From Rhodothermales bacterium (GTDB taxonomy: Bacteria; Bacteroidota; Rhodothermia; Rhodothermales; Bin80): a stretch of 41,504 nt of DNA. The notes under the pieces were generated by a model. The model was not told the origin of the DNA. It was given only the letters and a program-made list of their open reading frames with translations, and ran no database searches. Location: the NCBI GenBank assembly GCA_028278205.1, contig JANQES010000031.1, positions 1 through 41,504 of the forward strand, read 5' to 3'. Positions 7,877 through 21,692 of this stretch are shown piece after piece (within the stretch, counting starts at the first letter, position 1; each line of letters starts with the position of its first letter). The position numbers and the translations under genes were made by a program.

Positions 7877-9445
7877 TCAATCCGGCGGATACAACGGCAG
7901 GCGTTCGACGCGGTGGAACGTGATGCCGAACGGCGCGATGGGCGGGTCGATGGTGGCTTCGAAGAGCACGTTGCGCGTGGAGTAGTCCACCTCGATCGTT
8001 TTGCCGTACCCCTCTTCGCCCGGCCCCGCCGCTCCCGGCATGAAGACGACGTTGTCTTCGTCCGCGTGGTAATCGACGTCCGAGACGATGCGCGCGAACG
8101 TCTCCTCGCCGCGCTCTTTGCCGTATTGCCAGACCTGCTGGATCGTCATGGCATCGTCGTCAATGCGGTAGAGGACGGCGCGGCTGTAGGAGGGCTGGCC
8201 CGAGTAATTGCGGTTGTCGCCGTTATCGAAGAGCAGCAGCGTGCCGTCCGGCAGGAGTTTGGGCGCGTGCTGGTACCAGGCCCATTCGAATTCGGGATGG
8301 TTGGTCGTGCCCTCTAAGACAGCCGCGTCGGTGATCGGCTGGCCGCTGGCATCGAGCGGTTGCAGCAGCCGCGTCGAGAGGTCCGTGCCGTCGCCTGCGG
8401 TCTGCCAGCCCCGGTGCGGCGCGAGAATCCAGACCACCTCGTTGTCGTTCGTGAGCTTGACGGTGCCCTGGGTGCGGCCCGAAACGATGATGGTGTCGTC
8501 GGTAGGGTCGTAGGCCAGCCCGTTGGCATGAAACCAGTCTCGGTTATTGTTTGTCCAGGTCCGGCGGGTGTTGTCGAGCGACTGGTTGAGGTCCCATTCG
8601 CGGATAATGGCCCCCGTCCCCCGGTCGATCTCGATGAGGTAGTCTTCGATGGTGAACACGTTCTGCTTGTTGACCGTCACCACGAAGTTGCCGTTGGGTT
8701 TTTCGAGGACGTTGTGATGGAAGTTGTACCCCGGCATGTCCCACGTCCTGACGATGCGGCCCATCATATCCATCTCGATGATGCGCCCTGTGCTTCCATC
8801 GCCAAAATACAGGTTGCCGTTAGCCAGCCGCTCGACGCCGACGTCGTAGAACAGGCCCGACAGGCTCGGATGGTTGGTGAAATCGAGATACCAGCGGATG
8901 GCCCCGTCGGCATCGAAGATGAACGGGCGTTGCGGCGTCAACTCGTTGCCATTCGCATAGCCAAAATAGCCCACCAGATTCATGCCCGGCTTCATGGCGC
9001 CGGGCGTGGCTTTGTCGATTGTGACGACGGGCAGATCGGGGAGGAGTGGCTGGGCCGTGATGTCACGGCTGGTTTCGCCGAGGAACGTGCCGCTTTCGTC
9101 AAAAAAACGCAGGGTGACGGTGTTGGTGATGGTCGGATACAGGCCCAGCACCGGCAGCGTAGCCTGCTGGCCGACGCCGTCGAAGCGGTGCTGCACGTCG
9201 CCCGAGGAGCCGTTCCGGCCTGCAATGAAGAGTTCTACCTGCACCGGACGGCTGGTGGTCAGCCTGATCTCGGCGGTCAGGGGCGCAGAGCCGGAAGGAT
9301 TGGGTGTGATCGTCAGATCTGTAATGAAATCGACTTCGGCGCCGCTGTCATCTACCGGATTGTTGTCGCAGCCGGCCCACGAGATCAGGCCGGCGAGGGC
9401 AAGCGTGAAAACTAAAAAGGAGCGCAGGCTGTACGGCATAAGCAT
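7877..9445 (-). CDS. Arylsulfotransferase (ASST) family lipoprotein
   Basis: The product of about 522 residues has a lipoprotein signal ending LISWAGC near residue 23, then an Ig-like N-terminal part (DLTITPNPSGSAPLTAEIRL) and a beta-propeller with the ASST pattern. Visible motifs include FDADGAIRWYLDF, MMGRIVRTWDMPG, NFHHNVLEKPNGNFVV, DYLIEIDRGTGAIIREWDL, DWFHANGLAYDPTDDTIIVSGR and EVVWILAPHRGW. PAPS-independent arylsulfotransferases transfer sulfate between phenols through a sulfated histidine. The conserved His residues in the NFHHN and WFHAN segments are candidates. Many Bacteroidota members are of unproven activity. ATG at 9445 or 9439 places the signal peptide at the N-terminus; the frame is open to 9529 but adds only Arg-rich sequence. 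The gene is convergent with the DUF4249 gene and divergent from the kinase gene. Confidence 0.85.
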   Translation of the reverse strand: MLMPYSLRSFLVFTLALAGLISWAGCDNNPVDDSGAEVDFITDLTITPNPSGSAPLTAEIRLTTSRPVQVELFIAGRNGSSGDVQHRFDGVGQQATLPVLGLYPTITNTVTLRFFDESGTFLGETSRDITAQPLLPDLPVVTIDKATPGAMKPGMNLVGYFGYANGNELTPQRPFIFDADGAIRWYLDFTNHPSLSGLFYDVGVERLANGNLYFGDGSTGRIIEMDMMGRIVRTWDMPGYNFHHNVLEKPNGNFVVTVNKQNVFTIEDYLIEIDRGTGAIIREWDLNQSLDNTRRTWTNNNRDWFHANGLAYDPTDDTIIVSGRTQGTVKLTNDNEVVWILAPHRGWQTAGDGTDLSTRLLQPLDASGQPITDAAVLEGTTNHPEFEWAWYQHAPKLLPDGTLLLFDNGDNRNYSGQPSYSRAVLYRIDDDAMTIQQVWQYGKERGEETFARIVSDVDYHADEDNVVFMPGAAGPGEEGYGKTIEVDYSTRNVLFEATIDPPIAPFGITFHRVERLPLYPPD

Positions 9446-9641
9446 TTCCGTGAATGCAGGCATAGAACGAAGGCGTTGGGCACGCGGGCGAAACGAGAAC
9501 ATTATTGAGGCGCTGAGGATCCATTCCAAAAGGTTATATTTCGAGCAACCGTGCGTCTTGTCTGTGTAGTCGCGATATTAAACAAGTAGGGCTATCTGTT
9601 GTGGTATTTTCATCGATGGCACGTTGCGCAATCAAAGGCAC

Positions 9642-9703
9642 GAGTCATGAGTCATGGGTCATGAGAAAAACACCCATGACTCGTGACCCATGACTTATGA
9701 CCA
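9642..9703. repeat. Heptamer fold-back repeat, GAGTCAT type
   Basis: Units GAGTCAT (9642), GAGTCAT (9649) and GGGTCAT (9656) are followed after a short A-rich loop by inverse units ATGACTC (9676), GTGACCC (9683), ATGACTT (9690) and ATGACCA (9697). It sits in the 341-bp gap 9446-9786 between divergent genes, so a terminator role alone does not explain it. The rest of the gap shows no gene; promoters for both genes should lie in it. Confidence 0.85.
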
Positions 9704-9786
9704 ATGCCGGGTGTCTTATGATCGCAACATGGAGAAATACCGCACACCATGGTCTTGCCTGCTTCGTTGCCAAACCCCTCAACGGC

Positions 9787-12540
9787 ATGGCTTACTCGTC
9801 CGAAGAGATCGAAAAGACCGGCCCGGCGGCGGATCGCGCGGAGCGATTGCAGCACCTCTTCAAGGAGGGTCTGTTGCTGGCGCCTGACGAGCGCGCCGCC
9901 TTTCTGGCAACCGCCTGCCCCGACGACCCCGATCTGCGCCGCGAACTCGAATCGCTCCTGGCTGCCGACGATCAGGCCAGAGCCGGCGGCTTTATGGATA
10001 CGCCGGTGGCCCAGATGCCGACCTTGCTCGGCGGAGACAACGACCTCGAAGGCCGCCGTGTGGGCGCCTACACCATCCTGCGGCAACTCGGACACGGCGG
10101 CATGGGCGATGTCTACCTCGCCGTGCGTAACGAACCGTTCAAGCAATACGTGGCGCTCAAAATTATCCGGCGTCACATGAGCACCCGCGAGGTGCTCCGG
10201 CGTTTCGAGATGGAACGGCAGATCCTCGCCTCGCTCAACCATCCCAACATCGCCCGGTTGATTGACGGCGGCACGACCGACGACGGCCTGGCGTATTTCG
10301 TGATGGAGTACGTCGATGGGATGCCGCTTACGCACTACTGCAACGAACACCGGATAGGCGTCGATGAGCGGCTGCGGTTGTTTCAGACCGTCTGCCGGAC
10401 GGTTCACTATGCCCATCAAAACCTCGTCATCCACCGCGACCTCAAGCCGTCGAATATTCTGGTGACGAGGGACGGGCGCATCAAACTGCTCGATTTCGGC
10501 ATTGCCAAGCTGCTCAACCCGCATCTGAGCCCGGTCGAGATGCCGGTGACGCGGACCGAGATCCGGATGATGACGCCGGAGTATGCCAGCCCGGAACAGG
10601 TGCGCGGCGAAGCCCTCACCACCGCCAGCGACGTCTACAGCCTCGGCGTGGTGCTCTACGAACTCCTCACAGACCGGCGCCCGCACCGCCTCGCCGGGCG
10701 TTCGACCGAGGAGATTTTCAAGATCATCTCTCAGGAAGAGCCGCTGCTGCCGAGCACCACCGTCACGCAAACAACGGTGCCTGTCGGGATTACGCAGGAG
10801 CCACCGGCGCCTATCGAGCCCTCGGCCATCGCCCGGGCGCGGGATCTCAGCCCGGAACGCCTCAGACGCCGCCTGCGCGGCGACCTCGACGCCATCACAC
10901 TCAAGGCGCTTCGCAAAGAGACCAACCGCCGGTACGGCTCGGCTGAACTCCTGGAGCAAGACATCGAACGCCACCTGACGCGCCAGCCGGTGCTGGCGAG
11001 GCGGGGGAACCGGCGCTATCGCATCGGAAAGATCCTCCGGCGTTATCGGGTGGAAGCGTTGGCGGTGGCGGTGGTGTTGGTGGCGCTGCTGGGCGGGCTG
11101 GGCGTGTCGCTCTGGCAGGCCGCCGAAGCTCGCCACGAACGCGACCGCGCCGAGGCCGCCCAGGCGCAGGCCGAGGAAGTATCCGGATTCCTCGAAGGCC
11201 TCTTTGCCGCCTCCGATCCCTACGCGCCGGTAGCCGAACGGCTCGACACGCTGCGCGTGCGGGAGTTCTTAGAACGAGGCGCCGAACGCGTCCAGACAGG
11301 CCTGGACGATCAGCCCCTCGTCCAGGCGCGCATGCTGGACGTCGTGGGGCGGGTGTATCGGAGCCTGGGCCTTTACGCCGACGCCCGGCCGCTTCTGGAG
11401 CAGGCGCTCGACATCCGCCGCGAAGCGCTCGGCCCCCGCCATCCCGACCTCGCCGAGAGCCTGACGAACGTGGGCGTGCTGCTGCTCGACACCGGCGAGT
11501 ACGAACGCGCCCGCGATCTCCTCGAAGAAGCCCTGACGATCAACACCGAGGTGTGGGGCGACGCGCATCCGACCATTGCGGTAGATCTGAACCATCTGGC
11601 GTCGGTCTTGCGCGAGTTGGGGCTTTACGAGGAAGCCGAACAGCGTCACCTGGAAGCCCTCGCGATGATGCGGGAAACAGCAGACGAGCGCGATCCGCGC
11701 CTGACGTCGTTCATGACGGCCCTGGTGGCGACGCTCGAACAGGCCGGAGACCATGAAACCGCCGAGCGCTACGCGCGCGAATCGCTTGCGCTTCACCGCA
11801 GCGTCTACGGCAGCGACCACCCGCAGCTTGCCATCGCCCTGCGCGAACTGGGGCTGATCTTGCAACGCCGGGGGAAGTATCGGGAGGCCGAGGGGCTTTT
11901 TCGGGAATCGCTCGCTATCGCGGAGGCGGTGCTGGGCCAGGAACATCCTCAGATAGCCGACCTGCTCAACCGCCTGGCCTCCATCCGCTACTGGCAGAAA
12001 GATCTGGCCGCTGCCGACTCGATCCACCGAAAGTCGATAGCGCTCAAGCGAAAGCTCTATGGCGACATGCATATCGAAGTCGCCTACGGGGCAAATAATC
12101 TGGCGTCCGTGCTACGCGAAAAACGAGAATTTGACGAGGCCGACGCCATGCACCGGGAGGCAATTGCCATCACCCGCGCGGCGGTCGGGGAGGAGCATGC
12201 CAGCTACTGGATCGTGCTGGGCAACCGGGGCATGACGTTCACGGCGCGGGGCGATTGCGGGCAGGCCGAGCCGCTCTTGCGCGCCGCCATGGCCGGGCTG
12301 CGCCGCACCATCCCCGACGACCCCATCCGCGTGCCCTGGCAACAACGCTGGCTGGGCGAATGCCTGATCAACCGGGGCCGCTACGCCGAAGCCGAGACGA
12401 CGCTTCTTGAGAGCCACACCGCGCTGCAAAAAGCACGCGGCGGCGACGACGACTTCACACGCACAGTAGCCGGGTTTCTGGTCACGCTTTACACCCAATG
12501 GGGTCAGCCCGAAAAAGCCGCGCCGTACGCTGAACGTTGA
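9787..12540 (+). CDS. Membrane serine/threonine protein kinase with TPR domain
   Basis: The 917-residue product has a kinase N-lobe with GHGGMGDVY (residues ~101-109) and the ATP-binding Lys in VALKII. It also has the catalytic loop HRDLKPSN (~215-222), DFG (~237-239) and an MTPEYASPEQ activation segment. All key residues of an active Hanks-type kinase are present. A proline-rich linker, one transmembrane helix (VLVALLGGLGVSLW, ~425-445) and a coiled segment follow. The C-terminal half is TPR repeats (~510-900, RxxLEEALxI, HPxIAxxLNxLA pattern), probably extracytoplasmic and sensing or binding protein partners. ATG 9787 starts the usual N-terminal helix region (RLQHLFKEGLLLAPDERAAFL); earlier in-frame ATGs at 9697 and 9718 fall in or next to the repeat. 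No substrate is evident nearby. Confidence 0.92.
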   Translation: MAYSSEEIEKTGPAADRAERLQHLFKEGLLLAPDERAAFLATACPDDPDLRRELESLLAADDQARAGGFMDTPVAQMPTLLGGDNDLEGRRVGAYTILRQLGHGGMGDVYLAVRNEPFKQYVALKIIRRHMSTREVLRRFEMERQILASLNHPNIARLIDGGTTDDGLAYFVMEYVDGMPLTHYCNEHRIGVDERLRLFQTVCRTVHYAHQNLVIHRDLKPSNILVTRDGRIKLLDFGIAKLLNPHLSPVEMPVTRTEIRMMTPEYASPEQVRGEALTTASDVYSLGVVLYELLTDRRPHRLAGRSTEEIFKIISQEEPLLPSTTVTQTTVPVGITQEPPAPIEPSAIARARDLSPERLRRRLRGDLDAITLKALRKETNRRYGSAELLEQDIERHLTRQPVLARRGNRRYRIGKILRRYRVEALAVAVVLVALLGGLGVSLWQAAEARHERDRAEAAQAQAEEVSGFLEGLFAASDPYAPVAERLDTLRVREFLERGAERVQTGLDDQPLVQARMLDVVGRVYRSLGLYADARPLLEQALDIRREALGPRHPDLAESLTNVGVLLLDTGEYERARDLLEEALTINTEVWGDAHPTIAVDLNHLASVLRELGLYEEAEQRHLEALAMMRETADERDPRLTSFMTALVATLEQAGDHETAERYARESLALHRSVYGSDHPQLAIALRELGLILQRRGKYREAEGLFRESLAIAEAVLGQEHPQIADLLNRLASIRYWQKDLAAADSIHRKSIALKRKLYGDMHIEVAYGANNLASVLREKREFDEADAMHREAIAITRAAVGEEHASYWIVLGNRGMTFTARGDCGQAEPLLRAAMAGLRRTIPDDPIRVPWQQRWLGECLINRGRYAEAETTLLESHTALQKARGGDDDFTRTVAGFLVTLYTQWGQPEKAAPYAER

Positions 12541-12740
12541 AAGGTAGCAGGCCCGTGCCGGAAGCGCCGGCAGTGCCGTTTCCAGACACCATGATGCCTG
12601 TCGAGCCGGGTCCGTTGATATCGCCGGAGACGTCGCAGGCCGGGCCTGTTGTGCATCCGGGCGAGACGCCGCTGGTGCCGCTGGTCGACGATCATGTGCC
12701 TGGCTTGATAAGGTTGGATCACTAAATCCCGCATCCGTCG

Positions 12741-17363
<4,623 letters not shown>

Positions 17364-17961
17364 CAAAATGCTTCTCAGCAATTCGTCTGGCCCAGGTGGG
17401 GGGACGTGAATCCAACGATTTAACCCTCCATGCGAAAGACCTTTATAATAATACGGGCGGTCTTGATGGTAGCCCGGCGTTGAGGCGGCGCGTGGTGCTG
17501 TTTCGAGGGCCGGGTCGCAGGTATTCCCTGGGAGATATCGGCCTGAACGAGCGATTATTTAGGGCAAAAGGACGAAATCGTAAGCTTTACCCCACGGCAT
17601 TTCAAAAAGTAATCCGGGAACGCGTTGACACGATGAGAGGCATGCCGGTGCTCGTCTGTTCATCAATAAAATTTCGTTAGGCGCATTCAGAATCATCATG
17701 TCCTTATGGACGGGGCGCAGAGGGTTCGTGAAGATCGTTTCTGCGCGGAAACCCGGCATAGCGATGCAGACACGATGAAACGGAAGGCCCGCTTGCTAAA
17801 GCTGCCGAAAGCCCGCTGCAAGGTCGAAAACGCGTTTTTCTTCCTCTCTGGAATCATTCTTGTCCAGAATAAGCAGCGAAGTGCGGCCTCCCACGCTTTG
17901 GTGAAATCCACCGAGCGCCACACAGCGCCAGTTTATGCACTAGAGGAGAGGAATCTATACC
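17364..17961. other. Long intergenic gap without a recognisable gene
   Basis: About 600 bases separate the divergent sensor and protease genes. Small open frames exist on both strands but none has a recognisable start context or protein-like sequence. The only clear signal is the purine-rich GAGGAGAGGA (from about 17943) upstream of the protease ATG. Promoters for both genes are expected here; I cannot place them with confidence. Confidence 0.5.
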
Positions 17962-20900
17962 ATGAAACCGACGATCTTCGTCACCCGCTCTGCCAGCCTG
18001 TTTGCGATCATCGCCCTGGCTATGCTTGTCACCGTCACCGGCTGCGGCGACAGCTTCACCGGCTTCGACGAAGCGGAACTAGAGCAGAGATCCATCTCCA
18101 GCGTGGCGCCCAACGGCTCTAAGCTACGCCACATGCACCTGCTCGATCAGGCGGTGCGCAACAACGGGGGCAAGTCCGGCTCTTCGGAGAACGAGACCGT
18201 CGGGCTCATCATCGGGTTAGACGAGACCCTTCTGGGGGCCGACAAGCTCCTGCGGCGCTATAAGCTTCTCCGGCGCTACAAGCTTCTCCGGCGCTACGAC
18301 TACGACCACGTCTTCTTCGGATCGGCTGCCGAAATCGATGCCGCTATCCTCGACAGTGTGCTGGCCGAAATGGCCCAGAACGACACCATCGCCTGGGTCG
18401 AACCCGACATCTTTACGCAGATCAACCCGGATTACATCCCCGAAGGCGGCGATGGGCAGATGGTGCCCTGGGGCATCGACCGCATCGGCGGGACGCAGAG
18501 CATCGCGCAGTCGGGCGACGGCAGCGGCACCACCAGCGGCGTCGAAATCTTTGTGCTCGATACCGGCGTGCGCTCCACCGACCTGTCCGTCACAGAGAAG
18601 GTCAACTTCTCCGGCGCGCCGACGGATAACGATGTGGAAGGCCACGGCACCCACCTCGCCAACACGATTGCCGGCAAAGACAACACGAGTTGGATTGTTG
18701 GGGTGGCGCCGGGGGCTAACGTACACTCGATCAAAGTGCTCGATGACAACGGCGAGACCGAGATTTCCAACGCCGTGGCGGGCGTCGAGCACGTCGTCGG
18801 GCAGAAGATCCAGAACCCGAACACGCCGATGGTCGTCAACCTGAGCCTCGGCGCAGACATCGGCACGACCGACTATAACGCTCTTGACATCGCCGTCGAA
18901 GCAGCGGTGGCTAACGGCATTGTGGTAGTCGTCTCGGCGGGCAACGGCGGCATCGACGCCTCGACGGTGACCCCGGCTCACGCCGCCGGGGCCATCACCG
19001 TGGGCGCCTACGATGTCTTCAACCAGTTCTCGGCATTCTCGAACTTCGGCCCGGCGGTCGATATCCTGGCGCCGGGGGCCGACGTGCTCTCGTTGGTGGC
19101 CGATGGCAGCGACGTGGCGCGCGCGCTCAGCGACGGCACCTCGCAGGCGGCGGCGCACGTCGCGGGCGCGGCGGCGCTGTTCCTCTCGGAGCATCCGAAT
19201 GCCTCGCCGGAGCAAGTCCGCAACGCGTTGCTGGGCGTGGCCCAGCCGTTCGTCCACAGCGTCCCCTCCGGCACCACGGACAAGTCGGTCTGGGTGGGAT
19301 TGGACCTGACGGACATCGCGCTGCCGCCGTTCTTCCAGTACGCAGCGATGTCGAACTCCAGCATGGACCTCAAAGCCCAGGTCCATATCGGCATCGAGCC
19401 GGGCGGCCCGGCCTCGCGCAACGCCAACATCTTTACCAACAGCAACATCAAGGCTACCGAGTCGAACATCGTCGTCGAAGGCTTCGGGTATCACCGGGGC
19501 AACCTGGACGGGTCCGAGAGCATCTTCCAGCCCAATTACAACCCGACGAATGAGCCGGGACACCGGCAGGTCGAGTTCGTCAACATTCCACCGTTCGACC
19601 CCGACGCCTTCATCGAAACGGCCACACAGCAGACGAACGGCAACCTGTACCTGGCTGGCCATTATGAACTGGGCACCTGCCAGAATCCCTTCATCTGGTA
19701 CGTCGAAGGCAACGTCGAGACGACGGCGGAGGTGAGCTTATCCGGCTACGGCGTGTTGCTGGCCAAGGGCAACGTCAAGCTCGAACACAACGTCGTTACC
19801 TCGTCGAGCGGCGCCGAGTCTACGCTGGGCATCTATACCAGCGGCAAGGTCGAGTTTGCCTCAGAGCACATCAGCCTGGCGGCGCAGATTTACGCCAACA
19901 GCGGGGCGGTCTTCAAGGGCAATACGACCCTCTACGGCAGCATCATCACGCGCTCGAAGCAAGACTATACGGAGACCGCTACGATCTACTATCGTCCGGC
20001 CTCACCGGCGCTGACCGAGCCGTTCTGGCCCATCGGCAACTGGGACGGGCAATGCGACGAGACGGACGGCAACGGCGGCTCACAACCCGACCTCTTCGTG
20101 GACGACGCCACGGCCAACGAGGGCGCCGGCACCATGGCGTTCAACGCCTGGCTCAGCTTCCCCTCAGGGGGCGACGTGACGGTGGACTTTGTCACCAACA
20201 ACGGCACGGCCAGCCAGGACAACGACTACGCCGGCGTCTCGGGCACGCTGACGATTCCGGCGGGGCAGACCTCGGCCACCATCGCCGTGCCGCTCATCGA
20301 CGATGGGGAGGCCGAGAACGATGAGACGTTCACGCTGACGCTCTCGAATCCGCTGGGCGCCATCTTCAACGGCGGGCCGGCCACTGGCACCATCGTAGAC
20401 AATGAGCCGGACCTGGCTATCGCCGATGCCTCGGCCAACGAGAACGACGGCTTGATGAGCTTCGTCGTCACGCTCTCGGCGCCCAACCCGCTCGACGCGA
20501 CGGTCGAATATGCCACGAGCGACGGCAGTGCCGGAGGCGGCAACGACTACACCGCTGCTTCGGGCACGCTCGTCATCCCCGCCGGTCAGACCACCGGCAC
20601 GATCCACGTCGGCCTCCTTGACGACGGCGAAGCGGAGAGCAACGAGACCTTCATCGTCACGTTCTCGAACGCGCACGCGGCCCGCATCGAAGACGGGCAG
20701 GCTACCGGCACGATCTACGACGACGACAACGCCCCGCCGCCGCCCCCGCCGACCGTCTTGACGATCAGTGACCTGTTTGCCTCGATCTCGTTCTCGGGCA
20801 GCGACGGCTCGCAAGACTGGGCCTCGGCCTGGACCGAGCACGGCGAGTCGAACGGGACTTCGAAGGGAAGGGTGCGCGTGCAGGCGAACAACAAATGCGC

Positions 20901-21243
20901 TTCGGGCAACTGCCTGCGTTTCGCAGGAGGGGGGACCAACAAAGGCGTCAGTCGCGCCATGAATCTCTCCGGCGCTACCTGGGCCACGCTCCGCTTCGAC
21001 AGCCGGCGCAACAACTTCAGCGGCGCCGACGCGTGCCTCGAAGTCTCCACCGACGGCGGCCAAAGCTGGACGACGCTCAAGACCTACAGCGACGGCAGCG
21101 ACGGCGGCCAGCAGCCTGAGGTCCACGACCTCTCGCCCTACATCGGCAGCGAGGTGCGGATTCGATTCTTCTCGTACAGTGGGGGCAGCGGCCAGCTCTA
21201 CATCGATAACGTCGAGATCGAAAACGATTCGGACGGCCTCTGA
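17962..21243 (+). CDS. Secreted subtilisin-family serine protease with Calx-beta domains
   Basis: The 1093-residue lipoprotein-type precursor (LVTVTGC near residue 28) has a propeptide (~55-150) and a subtilase domain (~165-435). Asp200 (VLDTG), His228 (GHGTH), oxyanion Asn328 (SAGNGG) and Ser394 (GTSQAAAHVAG) form the expected active site. GTSQAAAH replaces the common GTSMAAPH. A middle region (~540-690) looks like the DUF7305/PilX-type beta-helix (NGNLYLAGHYE, YVEGNVET, GVLLAKGNVKLEHN). Two Calx-beta domains follow (~710-815, 818-920; NDYAGVSGTLTIPAGQT, DDGEAENDETFTLTLSNP). A proline spacer and a jelly-roll domain (~940-1085; LEVSTDGGQSWTTL, LYIDNVEIEND) end the protein. The start is supported by GAGGAGAGGA 10-15 bases upstream. 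Likely role: surface or extracellular proteolysis. Confidence 0.93.
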   Translation: MKPTIFVTRSASLFAIIALAMLVTVTGCGDSFTGFDEAELEQRSISSVAPNGSKLRHMHLLDQAVRNNGGKSGSSENETVGLIIGLDETLLGADKLLRRYKLLRRYKLLRRYDYDHVFFGSAAEIDAAILDSVLAEMAQNDTIAWVEPDIFTQINPDYIPEGGDGQMVPWGIDRIGGTQSIAQSGDGSGTTSGVEIFVLDTGVRSTDLSVTEKVNFSGAPTDNDVEGHGTHLANTIAGKDNTSWIVGVAPGANVHSIKVLDDNGETEISNAVAGVEHVVGQKIQNPNTPMVVNLSLGADIGTTDYNALDIAVEAAVANGIVVVVSAGNGGIDASTVTPAHAAGAITVGAYDVFNQFSAFSNFGPAVDILAPGADVLSLVADGSDVARALSDGTSQAAAHVAGAAALFLSEHPNASPEQVRNALLGVAQPFVHSVPSGTTDKSVWVGLDLTDIALPPFFQYAAMSNSSMDLKAQVHIGIEPGGPASRNANIFTNSNIKATESNIVVEGFGYHRGNLDGSESIFQPNYNPTNEPGHRQVEFVNIPPFDPDAFIETATQQTNGNLYLAGHYELGTCQNPFIWYVEGNVETTAEVSLSGYGVLLAKGNVKLEHNVVTSSSGAESTLGIYTSGKVEFASEHISLAAQIYANSGAVFKGNTTLYGSIITRSKQDYTETATIYYRPASPALTEPFWPIGNWDGQCDETDGNGGSQPDLFVDDATANEGAGTMAFNAWLSFPSGGDVTVDFVTNNGTASQDNDYAGVSGTLTIPAGQTSATIAVPLIDDGEAENDETFTLTLSNPLGAIFNGGPATGTIVDNEPDLAIADASANENDGLMSFVVTLSAPNPLDATVEYATSDGSAGGGNDYTAASGTLVIPAGQTTGTIHVGLLDDGEAESNETFIVTFSNAHAARIEDGQATGTIYDDDNAPPPPPPTVLTISDLFASISFSGSDGSQDWASAWTEHGESNGTSKGRVRVQANNKCASGNCLRFAGGGTNKGVSRAMNLSGATWATLRFDSRRNNFSGADACLEVSTDGGQSWTTLKTYSDGSDGGQQPEVHDLSPYIGSEVRIRFFSYSGGSGQLYIDNVEIENDSDGL
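18244..18297 (+). repeat. 18-bp in-frame tandem triplication in the protease propeptide
   Basis: Three 18-base copies start at 18244, 18262 and 18280. Copies two and three are identical; the first differs at three positions. Each encodes KLLRRY (residues 95-112), just before the YDYDHVFFG part of the propeptide. Confidence 0.95.
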
Positions 21244-21492
21244 GGCAGCACCGCTTCCATGCAAAAGTAGAACGGGACGCGTAAAACGTGAGGATGCCCC
21301 TGGATACATTCCAGCAAGGAATGGCAAAAGAAAGGACGTTCGCCCGGCAAATGTTTTCCTGTAAGGCGGCACCGACGGTACGCTGCAACCGGGTGATTCC
21401 GCCATAGAAAACAAAGAATAGGCAAAACGGTTAGATTAGGGCGTATTGATCGTCACAGCAGGAGCCGGGACCGTGCCGCCGGCTCGCCCTGT

Positions 21493-21651
21493 GATTTTGG
21501 ATTTTAGATTTTGGATTTTGGATTGGGAAATATCTGATCCCGTTTTAACAATCGAACAAGCCGCGACGGCCGCTACCACTGCGGCTTTTTCGATTGAGAT
21601 GACGATGCTGAATCAGACCAATCCAAAATCGGAAATCCAAAATCCAAAATT
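21493..21651 (+). repeat. 159-bp fold-back element: heptamer arms around a conserved core, copy 1
   Basis: The left arm has TTTGGAT-type units at 21496, 21503 (TTTAGAT), 21510 and 21517. The right arm 21618-21650 holds their complement. The core 21528-21617 closely matches the reverse complement of the element at 24936-25095 (blocks GTTTTAACAATCGAACAAGC, TACCACTGCGGCTTTTTCGA, GAATCAGACCAATCC are shared). The remaining gap 21244-21492 downstream of the protease shows nothing recognisable. Confidence 0.9.
21551..21594 (+). terminator. Stem-loop with T-run in the element core
   Basis: ATCGAACAAGCCGC (21551-21564) pairs with GCGGCTTTTTCGAT (21581-21594) with one mismatch, and a five-T run lies on the 3' side of the GC stem. 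In this orientation it could end transcription of the protease gene. In the second copy the same structure points against its flanking genes, so termination may not be its main job. Confidence 0.45.
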
Positions 21652-21692
21652 CGCCTGTTCCCCCACCCGTGCCTTTTTAGCGACACAGTCTC

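Noticed and set aside
12537..12725. A 62-codon plus-strand frame (TTG start) overlapping the kinase stop
   Set aside because: Proline-rich, no ribosome site and no recognised family; base composition alone explains it. The 200-bp gap between the convergent kinase and sensor genes otherwise shows nothing clear.
17396..17680. A 94-codon plus-strand frame in the gap before the protease
   Set aside because: No start context, no protein-like pattern; treated as chance.
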